Origin: Actinomadura macrotermitis
GTDB lineage: Bacteria; Actinomycetota; Actinomycetes; Streptosporangiales; Streptosporangiaceae
DNA: 64,000 bases
Direction of reading: 5' to 3'
Assembly: GCF_009604375.1 (NCBI RefSeq)
Contig: NZ_WEGH01000002.1
Location: 1,450,073-1,514,072, forward strand
How positions within the stretch are numbered: position 1 is the stretch's first letter; every line of letters begins with the position of its first letter. Shown piece after piece: positions 48,512 to 57,971 of the stretch. Both the position numbers and the translations under genes were made by a program. Under the pieces are notes generated by a model. It had not been told where the DNA came from. It saw nothing but the letters and a program-made list of their open reading frames with translations, and did no database searches.

Positions 48512-49385
48512 CGATGGCGTCGGCCAGCCCGGCGTGCACCTCGGCGGGAAAGCCGTGGCCCATCCCCTCGACCATCAGCAGTTCGGCGCCCGGGACGGCC
48601 TCGGCGATCAGCGCGGAGTGGCCGGGCTTGGCGGGCTCGCAGGTGCCCTCGATCGCCAGTGTCGGCGCGGTGATCCGGCCGAGCGCGTCCGCCGGCTCGA
48701 AGCCCGGGTCGGCGGCGAAGGCCCGCTGGTGGTTGGCGACCGTCGCGGGGTCGCGGTCCCGGTCGAAGATCCGCTCCTCCTGGCGGCGCTGCCCGTCCTC
48801 GTCGAACGGCAGCCCGGTGCCGTGCAGGACGCGGGCCAGCCCGATCTGGAAGTCGATCAGCGAGGCGCGGTCCGGCGCGGGCGGATTCACCGCCGCCTTG
48901 CCGAAGAACTCGATCAGCTCGGGCCGCGGATAGGGCAGGTCGTGCGGGCGGCGCGGCTCGCCCATCAGCGCGCGGGTGAACGTCTCGCCCTCACCGCGCC
49001 CGAGCGGCGACGAGGCGATGACGGTGAGCGTGCGGACCCGCTCGGGGTGCTCGGCGGCGATCCACTGGCCGAGGATCCCGCCCGCCGAGTGGCCGACGAT
49101 GTGCGCCGAATCGATCCCGTAGCCGTCCAGGACGGCGAGCGCGTCGTCCTTCACGTCGGCCCACGTGTAGGGGGTCGCGGCGAAGTCCAGCGCGCTGGAC
49201 CGGCCGGTGTCGCGGTGGTCGTAGCGGATGACCCGGCGGCCGGCCGCGGCGAGCCGGCCGACGAGGGCGTCCGGCCAGGTCACGCCCTGCGCCATCGACC
49301 CGGCGATGAGCAGCACCGGCGGGTGCGCCGGGTCCCCGAACTCCTCGGTCCACAGCTCGACCGGCCCGTTGGTGATGATGCGCAT
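48492..49385 (-). CDS. Alpha/beta hydrolase
   Basis: 297 residues. Oxyanion region VLLIAGSMAQG, nucleophile elbow GHSAGG near 100-105, acid in AIEGTCEPAKP and catalytic His in GMGHGFP near the end. AGGAG lies 7 nt before ATG 49385. It lies between two LAL regulators, convergent with the first (20-nt overlap). Substrate unknown. Confidence 0.9.
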   Translation of the reverse strand: MRIITNGPVELWTEEFGDPAHPPVLLIAGSMAQGVTWPDALVGRLAAAGRRVIRYDHRDTGRSSALDFAATPYTWADVKDDALAVLDGYGIDSAHIVGHSAGGILGQWIAAEHPERVRTLTVIASSPLGRGEGETFTRALMGEPRRPHDLPYPRPELIEFFGKAAVNPPAPDRASLIDFQIGLARVLHGTGLPFDEDGQRRQEERIFDRDRDPATVANHQRAFAADPGFEPADALGRITAPTLAIEGTCEPAKPGHSALIAEAVPGAELLMVEGMGHGFPAEVHAGLADAIVSWTKR

Positions 49386-49455
49386 GCGGTGCTCCTGTCC
49401 GTTGTGCTGATGACCAGGAGTCTGGCCGGACGCGGTACCGGGGCCATCCGTAGTC

Positions 49456-52071
49456 CTACTGGCCGCGTGCCGCCCAGTACCGGGCCAGCTCGGTACGGGA
49501 GGAGATGCCGAGCTTGGGATAGATCTTGTACAGGTGGTACTCGACGGTGCGCGGGCTGAGGAACAGCGTCGCGGCGACCTCCTTGCTGGACGCGCCGCCC
49601 GCGACCAGCCCGGCGATGCGCAGCTCCTGCGGCGTCAGCGCGGCGAGCGCGTCCGGAGCGGGCGCGGCGGCGGCCTCGCCTGCGGCGCGCAGTTCGGCCA
49701 AGGCACGGTCGGCCCAGGGAGCGGCGCCGATCCGCCCGAACGTCTCGGCCGCCGCGCGCAGCGGCGCGCGCGCGTCACCAGCACGGTGCGCGCGCCGCAG
49801 CCGCTCCCCGTAGAGGAGCGCGGTGCGGGCCTCGTCGAACGGCGATCCGGCGTGCAGCCGCAGCGCCTCCTCGTAGAGCGCTACGGCGTCGTCGCCGTCC
49901 GCGAGCAGGGCGCGGCAGCGGGACAGCAGCGCGCGCGCTTCAGACGTCGCGGCGTCGGACGTCCAGCCTTCGTAGGCGGACAGGGCCTCGCGGGCGGCAT
50001 CCGTTTCGCCCGCGAAGACGGCGGCCTCGATCCGGTCGGGCGCGGACCGCCGCACCGACGCCGGATGCCCCGCGCCTGGACCAGCCGTGACCATCGAGGC
50101 GAACCGGGCGTGCGCCGCCGCGAACCGGCCGAGCGACAGGTCCAGCATCCCGAGCGCGTAGACCGCGACGCTGACGCGCAGCCCGACCCGGTGCGGGATC
50201 GCGATGGCGAGGGCCTCGCGCGCGTACTCGGCGCACTCCTCCTCGCGCCCCTGGATCGCCGCGACGGCGGCGAGATTGGCCAGGTGGGCGGCGGCGGAGT
50301 TGGTGTAGCCGGCCTCGCGGGCGAGCGCGAGGCCCTCCTCGGCGACGGCGGCGGCGAGCGCGAGGTTCCCGGCGATGCGCTCGCCCGTCGAGACGAACTC
50401 CAGCACGACGGGCAGCTGCCCGGCCGTCCCGGACACGCGCGCGATCCGGCCGGCGCGGACGGTGAGCGCGGCGGCCACGTCCGCCTCGCCGAGGTAGGAC
50501 GCGGCGGTGGCCGCCCACAGCAGCTCGGCGGCGGTGGTCAGGCCGTCCGCCTGGGCGAGCGCCGCACGCAGCAGCGGGCCGCCGCGTGCGAGGTCGCCGC
50601 TCAGCGTCGCGCCGATGCCGGTGAGGACGTCCCGCAGGAACGGAGCCGGCGTCTTCTCGGCGCGGTGGCCGATGTCGACGAGCGCCGCGATGTCGCCGAC
50701 GTGGCCCGCTGCCTCGGCCGCGTCGGCGAGCGCCCCGGCGTCCAGCAGGATGCGCTGGGCCTCGGCGGCGTCGCCGGAGTTCAGCTCGAACCGGCCGCGC
50801 AGCCGGGCCAGTTCGGCGAGCAGCTCGGGGTCCTCGGCCAGTTCCCGGGCGGCGGCCAGGCACGTCTCGGCCTGTCCGGGACGGCCGCCGAGCCACGCGG
50901 CGGTCGCGGCTGCGGCGAGGCGGCGCGCGCGCACGGCCGGGTCCGGAGTGAGGTCGGCGGCGCGGGTCCAGGCGGTCGCGGCGTCGGTGTGGCCGCCGCG
51001 TGCGTCGGCCCGCGCGGCGGCGTCGGCCAGCTCGTCCGCGACGGCGGCGTCCCGGCCGACGGTGGCGGCGGCGCGGTGCCGGGCCCGCCGGTCGGCGTCG
51101 CGGGCGGCCACCGCGAGCGCGGCGTGCGCGCGGCGGCGGTCGGCGGGGGTGTAGGCGGCGGACCGGATCAGCGGGTGCCGGAAACGCAGCGCCGGGCCGT
51201 CCACGGTGATCAGCCCGGCGGACTCGGCTGGGGACAGGTCGCCCGCGTCCGCGCCAAGCTCGCGGGCGGCGCGCAGGATCGTGTCCAGGTCGCCCTGGCC
51301 TTCGGCGGCGGCGACGAGCAGCAGTGCGCGGGTCGCCTCGGGCAGCCGCGCGAGCCGTTCGGCGAACAGCGCCCCGCCGACCGGCAGCGGGTCGGGCAGC
51401 GGCTCGCGCCCGGCGAGCTGCGCGGGGGACAGGACGCGCGCGGCCTCGGTGAGCGCCAGCGGGTTGCCGCCGGTCAGCTCCACCAGGCGGTCCCGCACCG
51501 GGGCCGAGGCGCCGGGCAGGAGGGTGCTCGCGCTCGCCGCGTCCAGGCCGGTGACGTGCAGCGACGGCAGGCCGCGGGTGGGCGCCGGGTCGCGGGTCGC
51601 GGCCAGCAGGGCGACGCGTTCGCCGCCGAGGCGGCGGGCCGCGAACAGCAGCGCGTCCGCCGAGGCCCGGTCGAACCACTGGAAATCGTCCAGCAGGCAC
51701 AGCAGGACGCCGTCGCCCGCCGCCTCGGTGAGCAGCGACAGCACCCCGGCCGCGACGAGGAAGCGGGCGTCGGCGGTGCCGGGGGCGAGGCCGAGCGCGC
51801 CGCGCAGCGCGTCCCGCTGGGGGACGGGCAGGGCGTCCAGCAGGCCGGTGACCGGGTGCAGCAGCTGGTGCAGGGCGGCGAACGCCAGGCCCTGCTCGGG
51901 TTCGGCTCCGGTCGCGCGGAGCGTCCGGACGCCGTCGGCGGCGTCGGCGAGGAGCGCGGACTTGCCCGCGCCCGGTTCGCCGTGCAGGACGAGCGCGCCG
52001 CCCGCCCCCGCGCGGGCGCCCTCCAGCAGCGCCCCGATCGCGGCCTGTTCGTCCCCCCGACCTTGCAACAT
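49456..52071 (-). CDS. LAL-type LuxR regulator with AAA/STAND ATPase, second
   Basis: 871 residues from ATG 52071. Walker A GEPGAGKS at 31-38, Walker B LLCLLDDFQWFD near 120, helical repeats (about 350-790) and LuxR helix-turn-helix with LTPQELRIAGLVAGGASSKEV and PRTVEYHLYKIYPKLGI. A GATAAT hexamer (complement of 52078-52083) lies 6 nt upstream of the start and overlaps the stop codon of the SARP gene before it. The longer upstream frame is a shadow. Confidence 0.93.
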   Translation of the reverse strand: MLQGRGDEQAAIGALLEGARAGAGGALVLHGEPGAGKSALLADAADGVRTLRATGAEPEQGLAFAALHQLLHPVTGLLDALPVPQRDALRGALGLAPGTADARFLVAAGVLSLLTEAAGDGVLLCLLDDFQWFDRASADALLFAARRLGGERVALLAATRDPAPTRGLPSLHVTGLDAASASTLLPGASAPVRDRLVELTGGNPLALTEAARVLSPAQLAGREPLPDPLPVGGALFAERLARLPEATRALLLVAAAEGQGDLDTILRAARELGADAGDLSPAESAGLITVDGPALRFRHPLIRSAAYTPADRRRAHAALAVAARDADRRARHRAAATVGRDAAVADELADAAARADARGGHTDAATAWTRAADLTPDPAVRARRLAAAATAAWLGGRPGQAETCLAAARELAEDPELLAELARLRGRFELNSGDAAEAQRILLDAGALADAAEAAGHVGDIAALVDIGHRAEKTPAPFLRDVLTGIGATLSGDLARGGPLLRAALAQADGLTTAAELLWAATAASYLGEADVAAALTVRAGRIARVSGTAGQLPVVLEFVSTGERIAGNLALAAAVAEEGLALAREAGYTNSAAAHLANLAAVAAIQGREEECAEYAREALAIAIPHRVGLRVSVAVYALGMLDLSLGRFAAAHARFASMVTAGPGAGHPASVRRSAPDRIEAAVFAGETDAAREALSAYEGWTSDAATSEARALLSRCRALLADGDDAVALYEEALRLHAGSPFDEARTALLYGERLRRAHRAGDARAPLRAAAETFGRIGAAPWADRALAELRAAGEAAAAPAPDALAALTPQELRIAGLVAGGASSKEVAATLFLSPRTVEYHLYKIYPKLGISSRTELARYWAARGQ

Positions 52072-52078
52072 GCCTGGA

Positions 52079-54970
52079 TTATCCCGCCAGGCGGGCCCTG
52101 ATCCGATCGACGTCGCCGCGCTCACCGGGCGGCAGCGGCACCCCGGCCGCCGCCCGCAGCCCTTCCGCTTCGGCGAGTAGCCGGGTCGCCTCGGCATGCT
52201 CCCCGGCCAGCGAGCGCGCCCCGGCGAGGCCTTCCAGCGCGAGCGCGACGGCGCGCGGATCGCCGGTGCCGAGTGCGATGGCGTGCGCCTCGCGGTGCAG
52301 CGCCAGCGCCGCGGCGGCGTCGCCGCGCTGCTCGGCGACGAACCCCAGTTCGGTAAGCGCGAACGCGACGCCGGTGCCGCCGCCGATGCGGCGCAGCCAG
52401 CCGAGCACCGCGCGCAGGTGCGTCTCGGCGGCGCCCAGGTCGCCGCGCCGCCGGGCGACGAGGCCGAGCCCCACCTCGGCGAACTCCTGCGCCGACCGGG
52501 CCGCGTGCCGCACGGCCAGCCGGTGCGCCTGTTCGTGCAGGTCGCGGGCCTCGTCCAGGTCACCGGTGAGCAGCGCGACGCGGCCGAGCCCGGCGAGCGC
52601 GAACGCCTCCTCGGACTTCATGCCGAGCTCCCGGGCGAGGCGCAGGCAGTCGCGGCGCAGCGCGGCGGCCCGCGGGTAGTCGCCGGTGATCTCGGCGGCG
52701 CGGCCGAGGGCGTCGGTCGCCTCCAGCGTGCCCCAGGCGTCGCCGAGCTCGCCGAACAGCGCGCGGCTCTCGGCGGCGTCGCGCTCCATCGCGGCCAGGT
52801 CGCCGCGCACCACGGCCGTCTTGGCGCGGGTGGCGAGGGCGGCGGCGGTGCCCCAGCGGTCGCCCGCCGCGCGGAAGCCGGCGAGCGCCTCCTCGATCCG
52901 CGCCTCGTTGGCGGCCAGGTCCCCGTAAGGCCAGTGCGTGAAGCTGAGGAACCAGCGCGCCCAGGGGCGGTCGTCGCGGGCGAGCGCGGCGAGCCGCAGC
53001 TCCTCGGAGTCGCTGCCCTCGCCGGACAGCATGGTGAACGCGGTGTGCCAGGTGAACGCCTGCGGGACCGCGGCGGTGGCGCGGCGGGCCTCACCGGCCC
53101 GGCCGCGCAGGAACCAGTACCAGGACAGGGCGTCGACGAGCCGCGGCGCGTACTCGCCGACAGCGAGCGCGGCGCGCAGGTTCGCGGCCTCGGCGTCGAG
53201 CCGCGCCAGCCAGGCGACCTGTTCGGGACCGCGCAGCAGCGGGTCGGCGCGTTCGGCGAGCCCGGTGTAGTAGCGGGCGTGCCGGCGGCGGGCCTCGTCC
53301 TCCTCGCCGGCCTCGCGCAGCCGCTCCAGGGCGTAGGCGGCGACCGACTCCAGCAGCCGGTACCGGTCGCCGGTCCGCACCACCAGCGACCGGTCGACGA
53401 GCCGCGCCAGCACCCCGGCGGGCCCGCAGGTCGCCTCGGCGGCCTCCAGTGTGCAGCCGTCCGCGTGCACCGCGAGGCGGCGCAGCGCGGCGCGCTCCTC
53501 CTCCGGCAGCGGCTCCCAGCTCCAGTCGATCACGGCGCGGAGCGTGCGCTGCCGGGCCGGGCCGCCGCGCCGCCCGCCGTCCAGCACGCCGAACCGGTCG
53601 TCCAGCCGCTCGGCGAGCCCACGCACGCCGAACGCGGGGACGCGGGTGGCGGCCAGCTCCAGCGCGAGCGGCAGGTTGTCCAGCCGCTTGCAGATCGTGG
53701 CGATCCACGGCTCGGACTCGGCATCGGGTATCAGGCCGGGGGCGCGCGCGGCGAACAGCGCCGCCGCGTCGTCCGGTGCGAGCGGCGGCACCGCCAGCAC
53801 CCGCTCGCCGGGGACGCCGAGCGGTTCGCGGCTCGTGGCGAGCACACGCAGGCCGGGCGCGGCGGCGAGCAGCCGCGCGGCCAGCTCAGCGACCGGCTCG
53901 GCCACGTGTTCGCAGTTGTCCAGCACGAGCAGCAGCCGCCGGGGGCGCAGCGCGTCGGCCAGGCCGGCGGGGGACTGGTCGCGGACGCCGAGCGTCCCGG
54001 CGACCAGTTCGGCGAGTTCGTCGCGGGGGCGGGCCGCCGCCAGCTCCACCAGCCACACGTCCTCAGGGTGTGCGGCGGCGGCCTCCAGCGCCAGCCGCGT
54101 CTTGCCGACGCCGCCGGGCCCGGTCAACGTCACCAGCCGCGCCGCCGCGAGCAGCGCGCCGGTCTCGCGGACCGCCGCGTCGCGGCCGACCAGGCGGGTG
54201 AGCGGGGCGGGCAGGTTCGAGCGGCGCGGCGTGAGCGCCGGGTCCTGCCGCAGGATCGCCTGGTGCAACGCGGCCAGCTCGGGCCCGGGATCCGCGCCCA
54301 ATACTTCGCTGAGGCGAACTCGTAGGTCGTCATAACCGGCGAGGGCCTCGCCCTGCCGCCCGGCCCGGTACAGCGCGCGCAGGTGGACGGCGCGCAGCCG
54401 CTCGCGCAGCGGATGCTCCGCGACCGCCTCGGCGAGCTCGTCGGCGAGCGCCGCGTGCTCACCGAGCGCGAGCCGCGCCTCGGCGTGCTCCTCCACGGCG
54501 GTGAGGCGCAGCTCGTCCAAGCGGGCGACGGCGGGTCGGGCGAACTCCTCGTCGGCGAAGCCCGCGAACGCCGGTCCGCGCCACAGCGCGAGGGCATCGG
54601 AGAGCAGACCGGCCTTCGCCTGCGGGTCGTCCACCGCGCGCGCCTGCTCGACGAGCGCGGCGAACCGGACGGCGTCCACTTCGCCCTCGACCGCGTAGCC
54701 GGGCGGCCGGGTCACCACTCGCGCGCGCCCGCCCGGCTCGGCGTCCTCCAGCGCGCGGCGCAGCTGCGACACCCGCGCCTGGAGCGTGCCGGCCGGGTCG
54801 CGCGGCGGCCGCTCCGGCCACAGGGCGTCGATCAGCCGGTCGGCGGACACGGCCTGGCCGGGGCGGGTCAGCAAGGCGGCGAGCAGCGTGCGGACCTTGG
54901 CGTCGGGGACGCGCACCGCGGTCCCGTCGCCGGACCACACCGCGAGCGGACCCAGCACCCCGAAACGCAC
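52079..54970 (-). CDS. SARP/AfsR-type regulator: wHTH-BTAD-NB-ARC-TPR
   Basis: 963 residues from GTG 54970; TACGCT 6 nt upstream suggests a leaderless start. OmpR-type winged helix about 1-90 (TLQARVSQLRRALED), BTAD about 95-240, NB-ARC ATPase with P-loop GPGGVGKT at 284-291 and LLLVLDNCEHV, then tetratricopeptide-like repeats to the end. The architecture is that of AfsR-like pleiotropic activators. It lies immediately upstream of a LAL regulator on the same strand. Confidence 0.93.
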   Translation of the reverse strand: MRFGVLGPLAVWSGDGTAVRVPDAKVRTLLAALLTRPGQAVSADRLIDALWPERPPRDPAGTLQARVSQLRRALEDAEPGGRARVVTRPPGYAVEGEVDAVRFAALVEQARAVDDPQAKAGLLSDALALWRGPAFAGFADEEFARPAVARLDELRLTAVEEHAEARLALGEHAALADELAEAVAEHPLRERLRAVHLRALYRAGRQGEALAGYDDLRVRLSEVLGADPGPELAALHQAILRQDPALTPRRSNLPAPLTRLVGRDAAVRETGALLAAARLVTLTGPGGVGKTRLALEAAAAHPEDVWLVELAAARPRDELAELVAGTLGVRDQSPAGLADALRPRRLLLVLDNCEHVAEPVAELAARLLAAAPGLRVLATSREPLGVPGERVLAVPPLAPDDAAALFAARAPGLIPDAESEPWIATICKRLDNLPLALELAATRVPAFGVRGLAERLDDRFGVLDGGRRGGPARQRTLRAVIDWSWEPLPEEERAALRRLAVHADGCTLEAAEATCGPAGVLARLVDRSLVVRTGDRYRLLESVAAYALERLREAGEEDEARRRHARYYTGLAERADPLLRGPEQVAWLARLDAEAANLRAALAVGEYAPRLVDALSWYWFLRGRAGEARRATAAVPQAFTWHTAFTMLSGEGSDSEELRLAALARDDRPWARWFLSFTHWPYGDLAANEARIEEALAGFRAAGDRWGTAAALATRAKTAVVRGDLAAMERDAAESRALFGELGDAWGTLEATDALGRAAEITGDYPRAAALRRDCLRLARELGMKSEEAFALAGLGRVALLTGDLDEARDLHEQAHRLAVRHAARSAQEFAEVGLGLVARRRGDLGAAETHLRAVLGWLRRIGGGTGVAFALTELGFVAEQRGDAAAALALHREAHAIALGTGDPRAVALALEGLAGARSLAGEHAEATRLLAEAEGLRAAAGVPLPPGERGDVDRIRARLAG

Positions 54971-55057
54971 CTGATCAGCGTAGCCGTAGCGGACCCGAAG
55001 CCGTCCCGAAGCGCCCCGGACCAAGGTGGAGCACGCAACCCACCCGAAGGAGAGCAG

Positions 55058-55942
55058 ATGCCCGCCAAGTCCCCGGTCACCGTCGTCGGCCTCGGCCCGA
55101 TGGGCGCCACGATGGCCGCCGCCTTCCTGGCCGCCGGCCACCCCATCACCGTCTGGAACCGCACCGCGGCCAAGGCCGCCCCGCTCGCCGCGAAGGGCGC
55201 GGCGCTCGCCGCCACCCCGGCCGACGCCCTCGCCGCCGCCGAGCTGGTCGTCATCAGCCAGACCCACTACCAGGCCATGTACGACTCGCTCGGCGGATCC
55301 GAGGCCGCGCTGAAGGGCCGCACGCTGGTCAACCTCAGCTCCGGCAGTCCCACCGAGCTGCGCGCCGCCGCCGACTGGGCGGCCGGGCACGGCGCCGTGC
55401 TGCTCACCGGCGGGATCATGGTGCCGCCGCCCGGCATCGGCACGCCCGGCGCCTACGTCCACTACAGCGGCCCGCGCGACGCCCTGGACCGGCACCGCGC
55501 GACGCTGGAGGTCCTCGGCCGCGCCGACCACCAGGGCGACGACCCGGGCCTGGCGATGCTGTTCTACCAGGCCGAGCTGTACCTGTTCTGGTCCACGCTG
55601 GCCGCCTACATGCACGCGGTCGCGCTGGTCGGCTCCGCCGGGGTCCCGGCGTCGCGGCTGCTGCCGTACGCCGCCGGGAACACCGCCGCGCTCGCCGGGG
55701 ACGGCCCGATGGGCTTCCTGAAGATCCTCACCGCCGAGATCGAGGCCGGCGCCTACCCCGGCGGCGAGAACAGCCTGCTGATGCAGAAGACCGGCGCCGA
55801 GCACCTGGTGCACGCCGCCGCCGACGCCGGCATCGACACCCGCGGCCCGGCCGCGCTGCGCGACCTGTTCCAGCGCGCGGTCGACGCCGGGCACGGCGCG
55901 GACGGGCTGTCCAGCGTCATCGAGGCCGTCCGCAACCCCTGA
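55058..55942 (+). CDS. NAD(P)-dependent oxidoreductase, imine-reductase/HIBADH type
   Basis: 294 residues. N-terminal Rossmann motif VVGLGPMGATMAAAFLAAGH with VWNRT for NADP, then LVNLSSGSP and an all-helical C-terminal domain. The 6-phosphogluconate-dehydrogenase-like fold with MVPPPGIGTPGAYVHYSG resembles imine reductases. AAGGAGAG precedes ATG. Divergent from the SARP gene, which may regulate it. Substrate unknown. Confidence 0.88.
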   Translation: MPAKSPVTVVGLGPMGATMAAAFLAAGHPITVWNRTAAKAAPLAAKGAALAATPADALAAAELVVISQTHYQAMYDSLGGSEAALKGRTLVNLSSGSPTELRAAADWAAGHGAVLLTGGIMVPPPGIGTPGAYVHYSGPRDALDRHRATLEVLGRADHQGDDPGLAMLFYQAELYLFWSTLAAYMHAVALVGSAGVPASRLLPYAAGNTAALAGDGPMGFLKILTAEIEAGAYPGGENSLLMQKTGAEHLVHAAADAGIDTRGPAALRDLFQRAVDAGHGADGLSSVIEAVRNP

Positions 55943-55956
55943 CCCGGCGGGCTCGG

Positions 55957-56775
55957 TCAGCCGATCGGCGGGGCGAGGTAGTCCAGCGCGTAACCGTCGC
56001 CGGAGGGGGTCACGCGGGCGATGCCGGGTGAGTCCAGGTGGGCGCCGGCCACGAAGTGGTGCGGCCGGGTCAGCCGTTCGAGGAGCGCCGCCCGCGCGGC
56101 ACGGGCCTGGGGCTGGTCGCCGTCGAGCTCCCAGGACACGTTCGGCCGGCCGAACTGGAGCGTGGGGACGTGCACGGTGTCGCCCCAGGCCAGCAGGTGG
56201 CCGGTGCCGCTCCTGACGTCGTAGACGGTGTGGCCGGGCGTGTGGCCCGGTGTCGGGACCGCGGTGATCCAGTCGTTGATCGCGACCTCGTCCGACACGG
56301 GCACGACCCGGTCGCGGATCGGCTCGAGCCGCCCGGTGAACACCGAGGCGTCGCCCGCGCCGATCCACACGCGCTCGAGTCCGGTGAACGCCTCGGCGCC
56401 GTCCGGCGTGATCAGGCCGCTCACGTGGTCCTCGTGCCGGTGGGTGATGGCCGCGTCGGTGACGCGCGCGCGGTCGATCCCCGCCTCGTCCAGCGCGTCG
56501 TAGATCAGTCCCATGGTGGGGTCGTGCCAGACGTCGGACGCGCCGGTGTCGATGAGGACCGACCGCGTGCCGTCGGTGACGAAGAAGGCGTTGACCGACA
56601 GCCGCAGGTTGTCGCCGGCCAGCGGGACGGCGGCCGGCAGCTCGCCGAGCGCGTCCCCGTCCTCGTCGCGGAGCCGCGTCGGCGGCATGTCGATGTACCC
56701 GTCCCGCAACGAGACCACCTGCAGTTCGCCGAATTCGAACGTGGCATGGAGCCGGCCACTCGAGACCAGACGCAT
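55957..56775 (-). CDS. MBL-fold metallo-hydrolase
   Basis: 272 residues. Metal site TDAAITHRHEDHVSG (HxHxDH variant HRHEDH) near 107-121, second His in TPGHTPGHTVYDV, Asp in WGDTVHV and final His in FVAGAHLDSPG. It resembles AHL-lactonase-like MBL proteins. Divergent from an XRE-cupin regulator across a space with two palindromic operators. Confidence 0.9.
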   Translation of the reverse strand: MRLVSSGRLHATFEFGELQVVSLRDGYIDMPPTRLRDEDGDALGELPAAVPLAGDNLRLSVNAFFVTDGTRSVLIDTGASDVWHDPTMGLIYDALDEAGIDRARVTDAAITHRHEDHVSGLITPDGAEAFTGLERVWIGAGDASVFTGRLEPIRDRVVPVSDEVAINDWITAVPTPGHTPGHTVYDVRSGTGHLLAWGDTVHVPTLQFGRPNVSWELDGDQPQARAARAALLERLTRPHHFVAGAHLDSPGIARVTPSGDGYALDYLAPPIG

Positions 56776-56807
56776 GGAACCCCCCTCGTGTCGAGCGCGC
56801 GGCGCTC

Positions 56808-56841
56808 GTCTTCAATAGAAGACATCATCTTCTTTAGAAGA
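56808..56841. promoter_or_regulatory. Two palindromic operators between MBL and XRE-cupin genes
   Basis: GTCTTC-AATA-GAAGAC (56808-56823) and TCTTC-TTTA-GAAGA (56828-56841 region) share the pattern TCTTC-N4-GAAGA. Their centres are 19 bp apart, nearly two helical turns, so two dimers could bind on one face. TACACT (56847-56852) is a probable -10 for the XRE gene. Control by the XRE-cupin protein of both genes is inferred. Confidence 0.7.
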
Positions 56842-56887
56842 AACCCTACACTGTGGCCGGCGAGGTATCCATCGATCGGGGAGCACG

Positions 56888-57496
56888 GTGGCCCAGCAGG
56901 ACGAGAACGCGGCCGAGCCGCGGCACGGCGACGACCCGGCCGGCGCGTTCGGCGGTAACGTGCGGCGGCGCCGCGAGGAGGCGGGCCTGACGCTGGAGCA
57001 GTTGTCCACGCGGTCGTCGGTCAGCCGGGCGATGCTGTCCAAGGTCGAACGCGGCGAGAAGAGCCCGACGATCGGCGTGGCGTCCAGGATCGCCCACGCG
57101 CTCGACGCGCCGCTCTCGGACCTGATCGGCGCGTCGGCCGCCGCCGCGTCCGGCGCGGCCGTCGTCATGCGCAAGGACGAGCGCCCCGTCTTCCGCGACC
57201 CGGAGACCGGCTTCGAGCGGCACATGGTGTCGGCGGCCCCGGGCGCGGGAGGGGCCGAGATGATCGCCCACTACCTCCCCGCGCAGGTCTCCACCGGCCT
57301 GCTGCCCGCCTATCCGCCCGGCACGGAGAAGCAGATCGTGGTGCTCGACGGCACCCTCACCGTCATGATCGGCGGGATCAGCGAGGCCCTGGACGCGGGC
57401 GACTCCCTGTTCTTCCAGGCCCACACCGACCACGGCTTCGCCAACCGGACGAACGCCCCCTGCGAATACATCATGGTCATCACCCGCAGAACCTGA
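56888..57496 (+). CDS. XRE regulator with C-terminal cupin
   Basis: 202 residues from GTG 56888. Helix-turn-helix about 20-80 (LTLEQLSTRSSVSRAMLSKVERGEKSPTIGVASRIAHAL) and cupin_2 about 120-195 (PGTEKQIVVLDGTLTVMIGG, LDAGDSLFFQAHTDHGFANRT). This two-domain type senses a small ligand in the cupin. Likely autoregulated and controlling the divergent MBL gene. Confidence 0.92.
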   Translation: MAQQDENAAEPRHGDDPAGAFGGNVRRRREEAGLTLEQLSTRSSVSRAMLSKVERGEKSPTIGVASRIAHALDAPLSDLIGASAAAASGAAVVMRKDERPVFRDPETGFERHMVSAAPGAGGAEMIAHYLPAQVSTGLLPAYPPGTEKQIVVLDGTLTVMIGGISEALDAGDSLFFQAHTDHGFANRTNAPCEYIMVITRRT

Positions 57497-57517
57497 CGGG
57501 AGCCGGGCCGTCCGGCG

Positions 57518-57877
57518 TCAGCGAGACCGGCCGGACTCCTCGCGGGCGTCCAGCAGCTCGTCCCAGTGCTCCTCGGCCCAGGCGCACGCCTCGTTGATCG
57601 GGCCGAGCATGCTGCGGCCGAGCGGCGTCAGCGCGTACTCCACCTGCCGGCCGTGCTCGGCGCGCGAGACGAACCCGTCGCGCTGCAGGTTGCGCAGCGT
57701 CGTGGTGAGGACCTTGGCGGTGACGCCGCGCAGCGGCACCCGCAGTTCGGAGAACCGCCGCGGCCCGTCCTCCAGGCAGCGGATGACCAGCGGGGTCCAC
57801 TTGTCGCCGAACCGGAACGGCGACAGCGTGGACGGGCAGACCGGGTCGAACATGTCGGGATCCAGAGGAGCGCGCAC
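57518..57877 (-). CDS. HxlR-family winged-helix regulator
   Basis: 119 residues from GTG 57877. FGDKWTPLVIRCLEDGPRRFSELRVPLRGVTAKVLTTTLRNLQRDGFVSR is the standard HxlR core, followed by VEYALTPLGRSM. It is divergent from the NAD(P)-binding gene at 57972 across 94 bp and probably controls it. TACCTT 6 nt upstream suggests leaderless transcription. Confidence 0.9.
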   Translation of the reverse strand: MRAPLDPDMFDPVCPSTLSPFRFGDKWTPLVIRCLEDGPRRFSELRVPLRGVTAKVLTTTLRNLQRDGFVSRAEHGRQVEYALTPLGRSMLGPINEACAWAEEHWDELLDAREESGRSR

Positions 57878-57971
57878 AGGGCCAAGGTATCCGAGAGGAA
57901 ACCACCCCCTTCAGTAGCTTTCGGGCACCGGCCGGTCAGCGGGACCGGCCGGGTTCCGGAAGGGGACCACC

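Noticed and set aside
54971..56815. Upstream extension of the SARP/NB-ARC protein by 615 codons
   Set aside because: It overlaps the divergent oxidoreductase and the MBL gene in wrong frames; the winged-helix domain begins exactly at GTG 54970.
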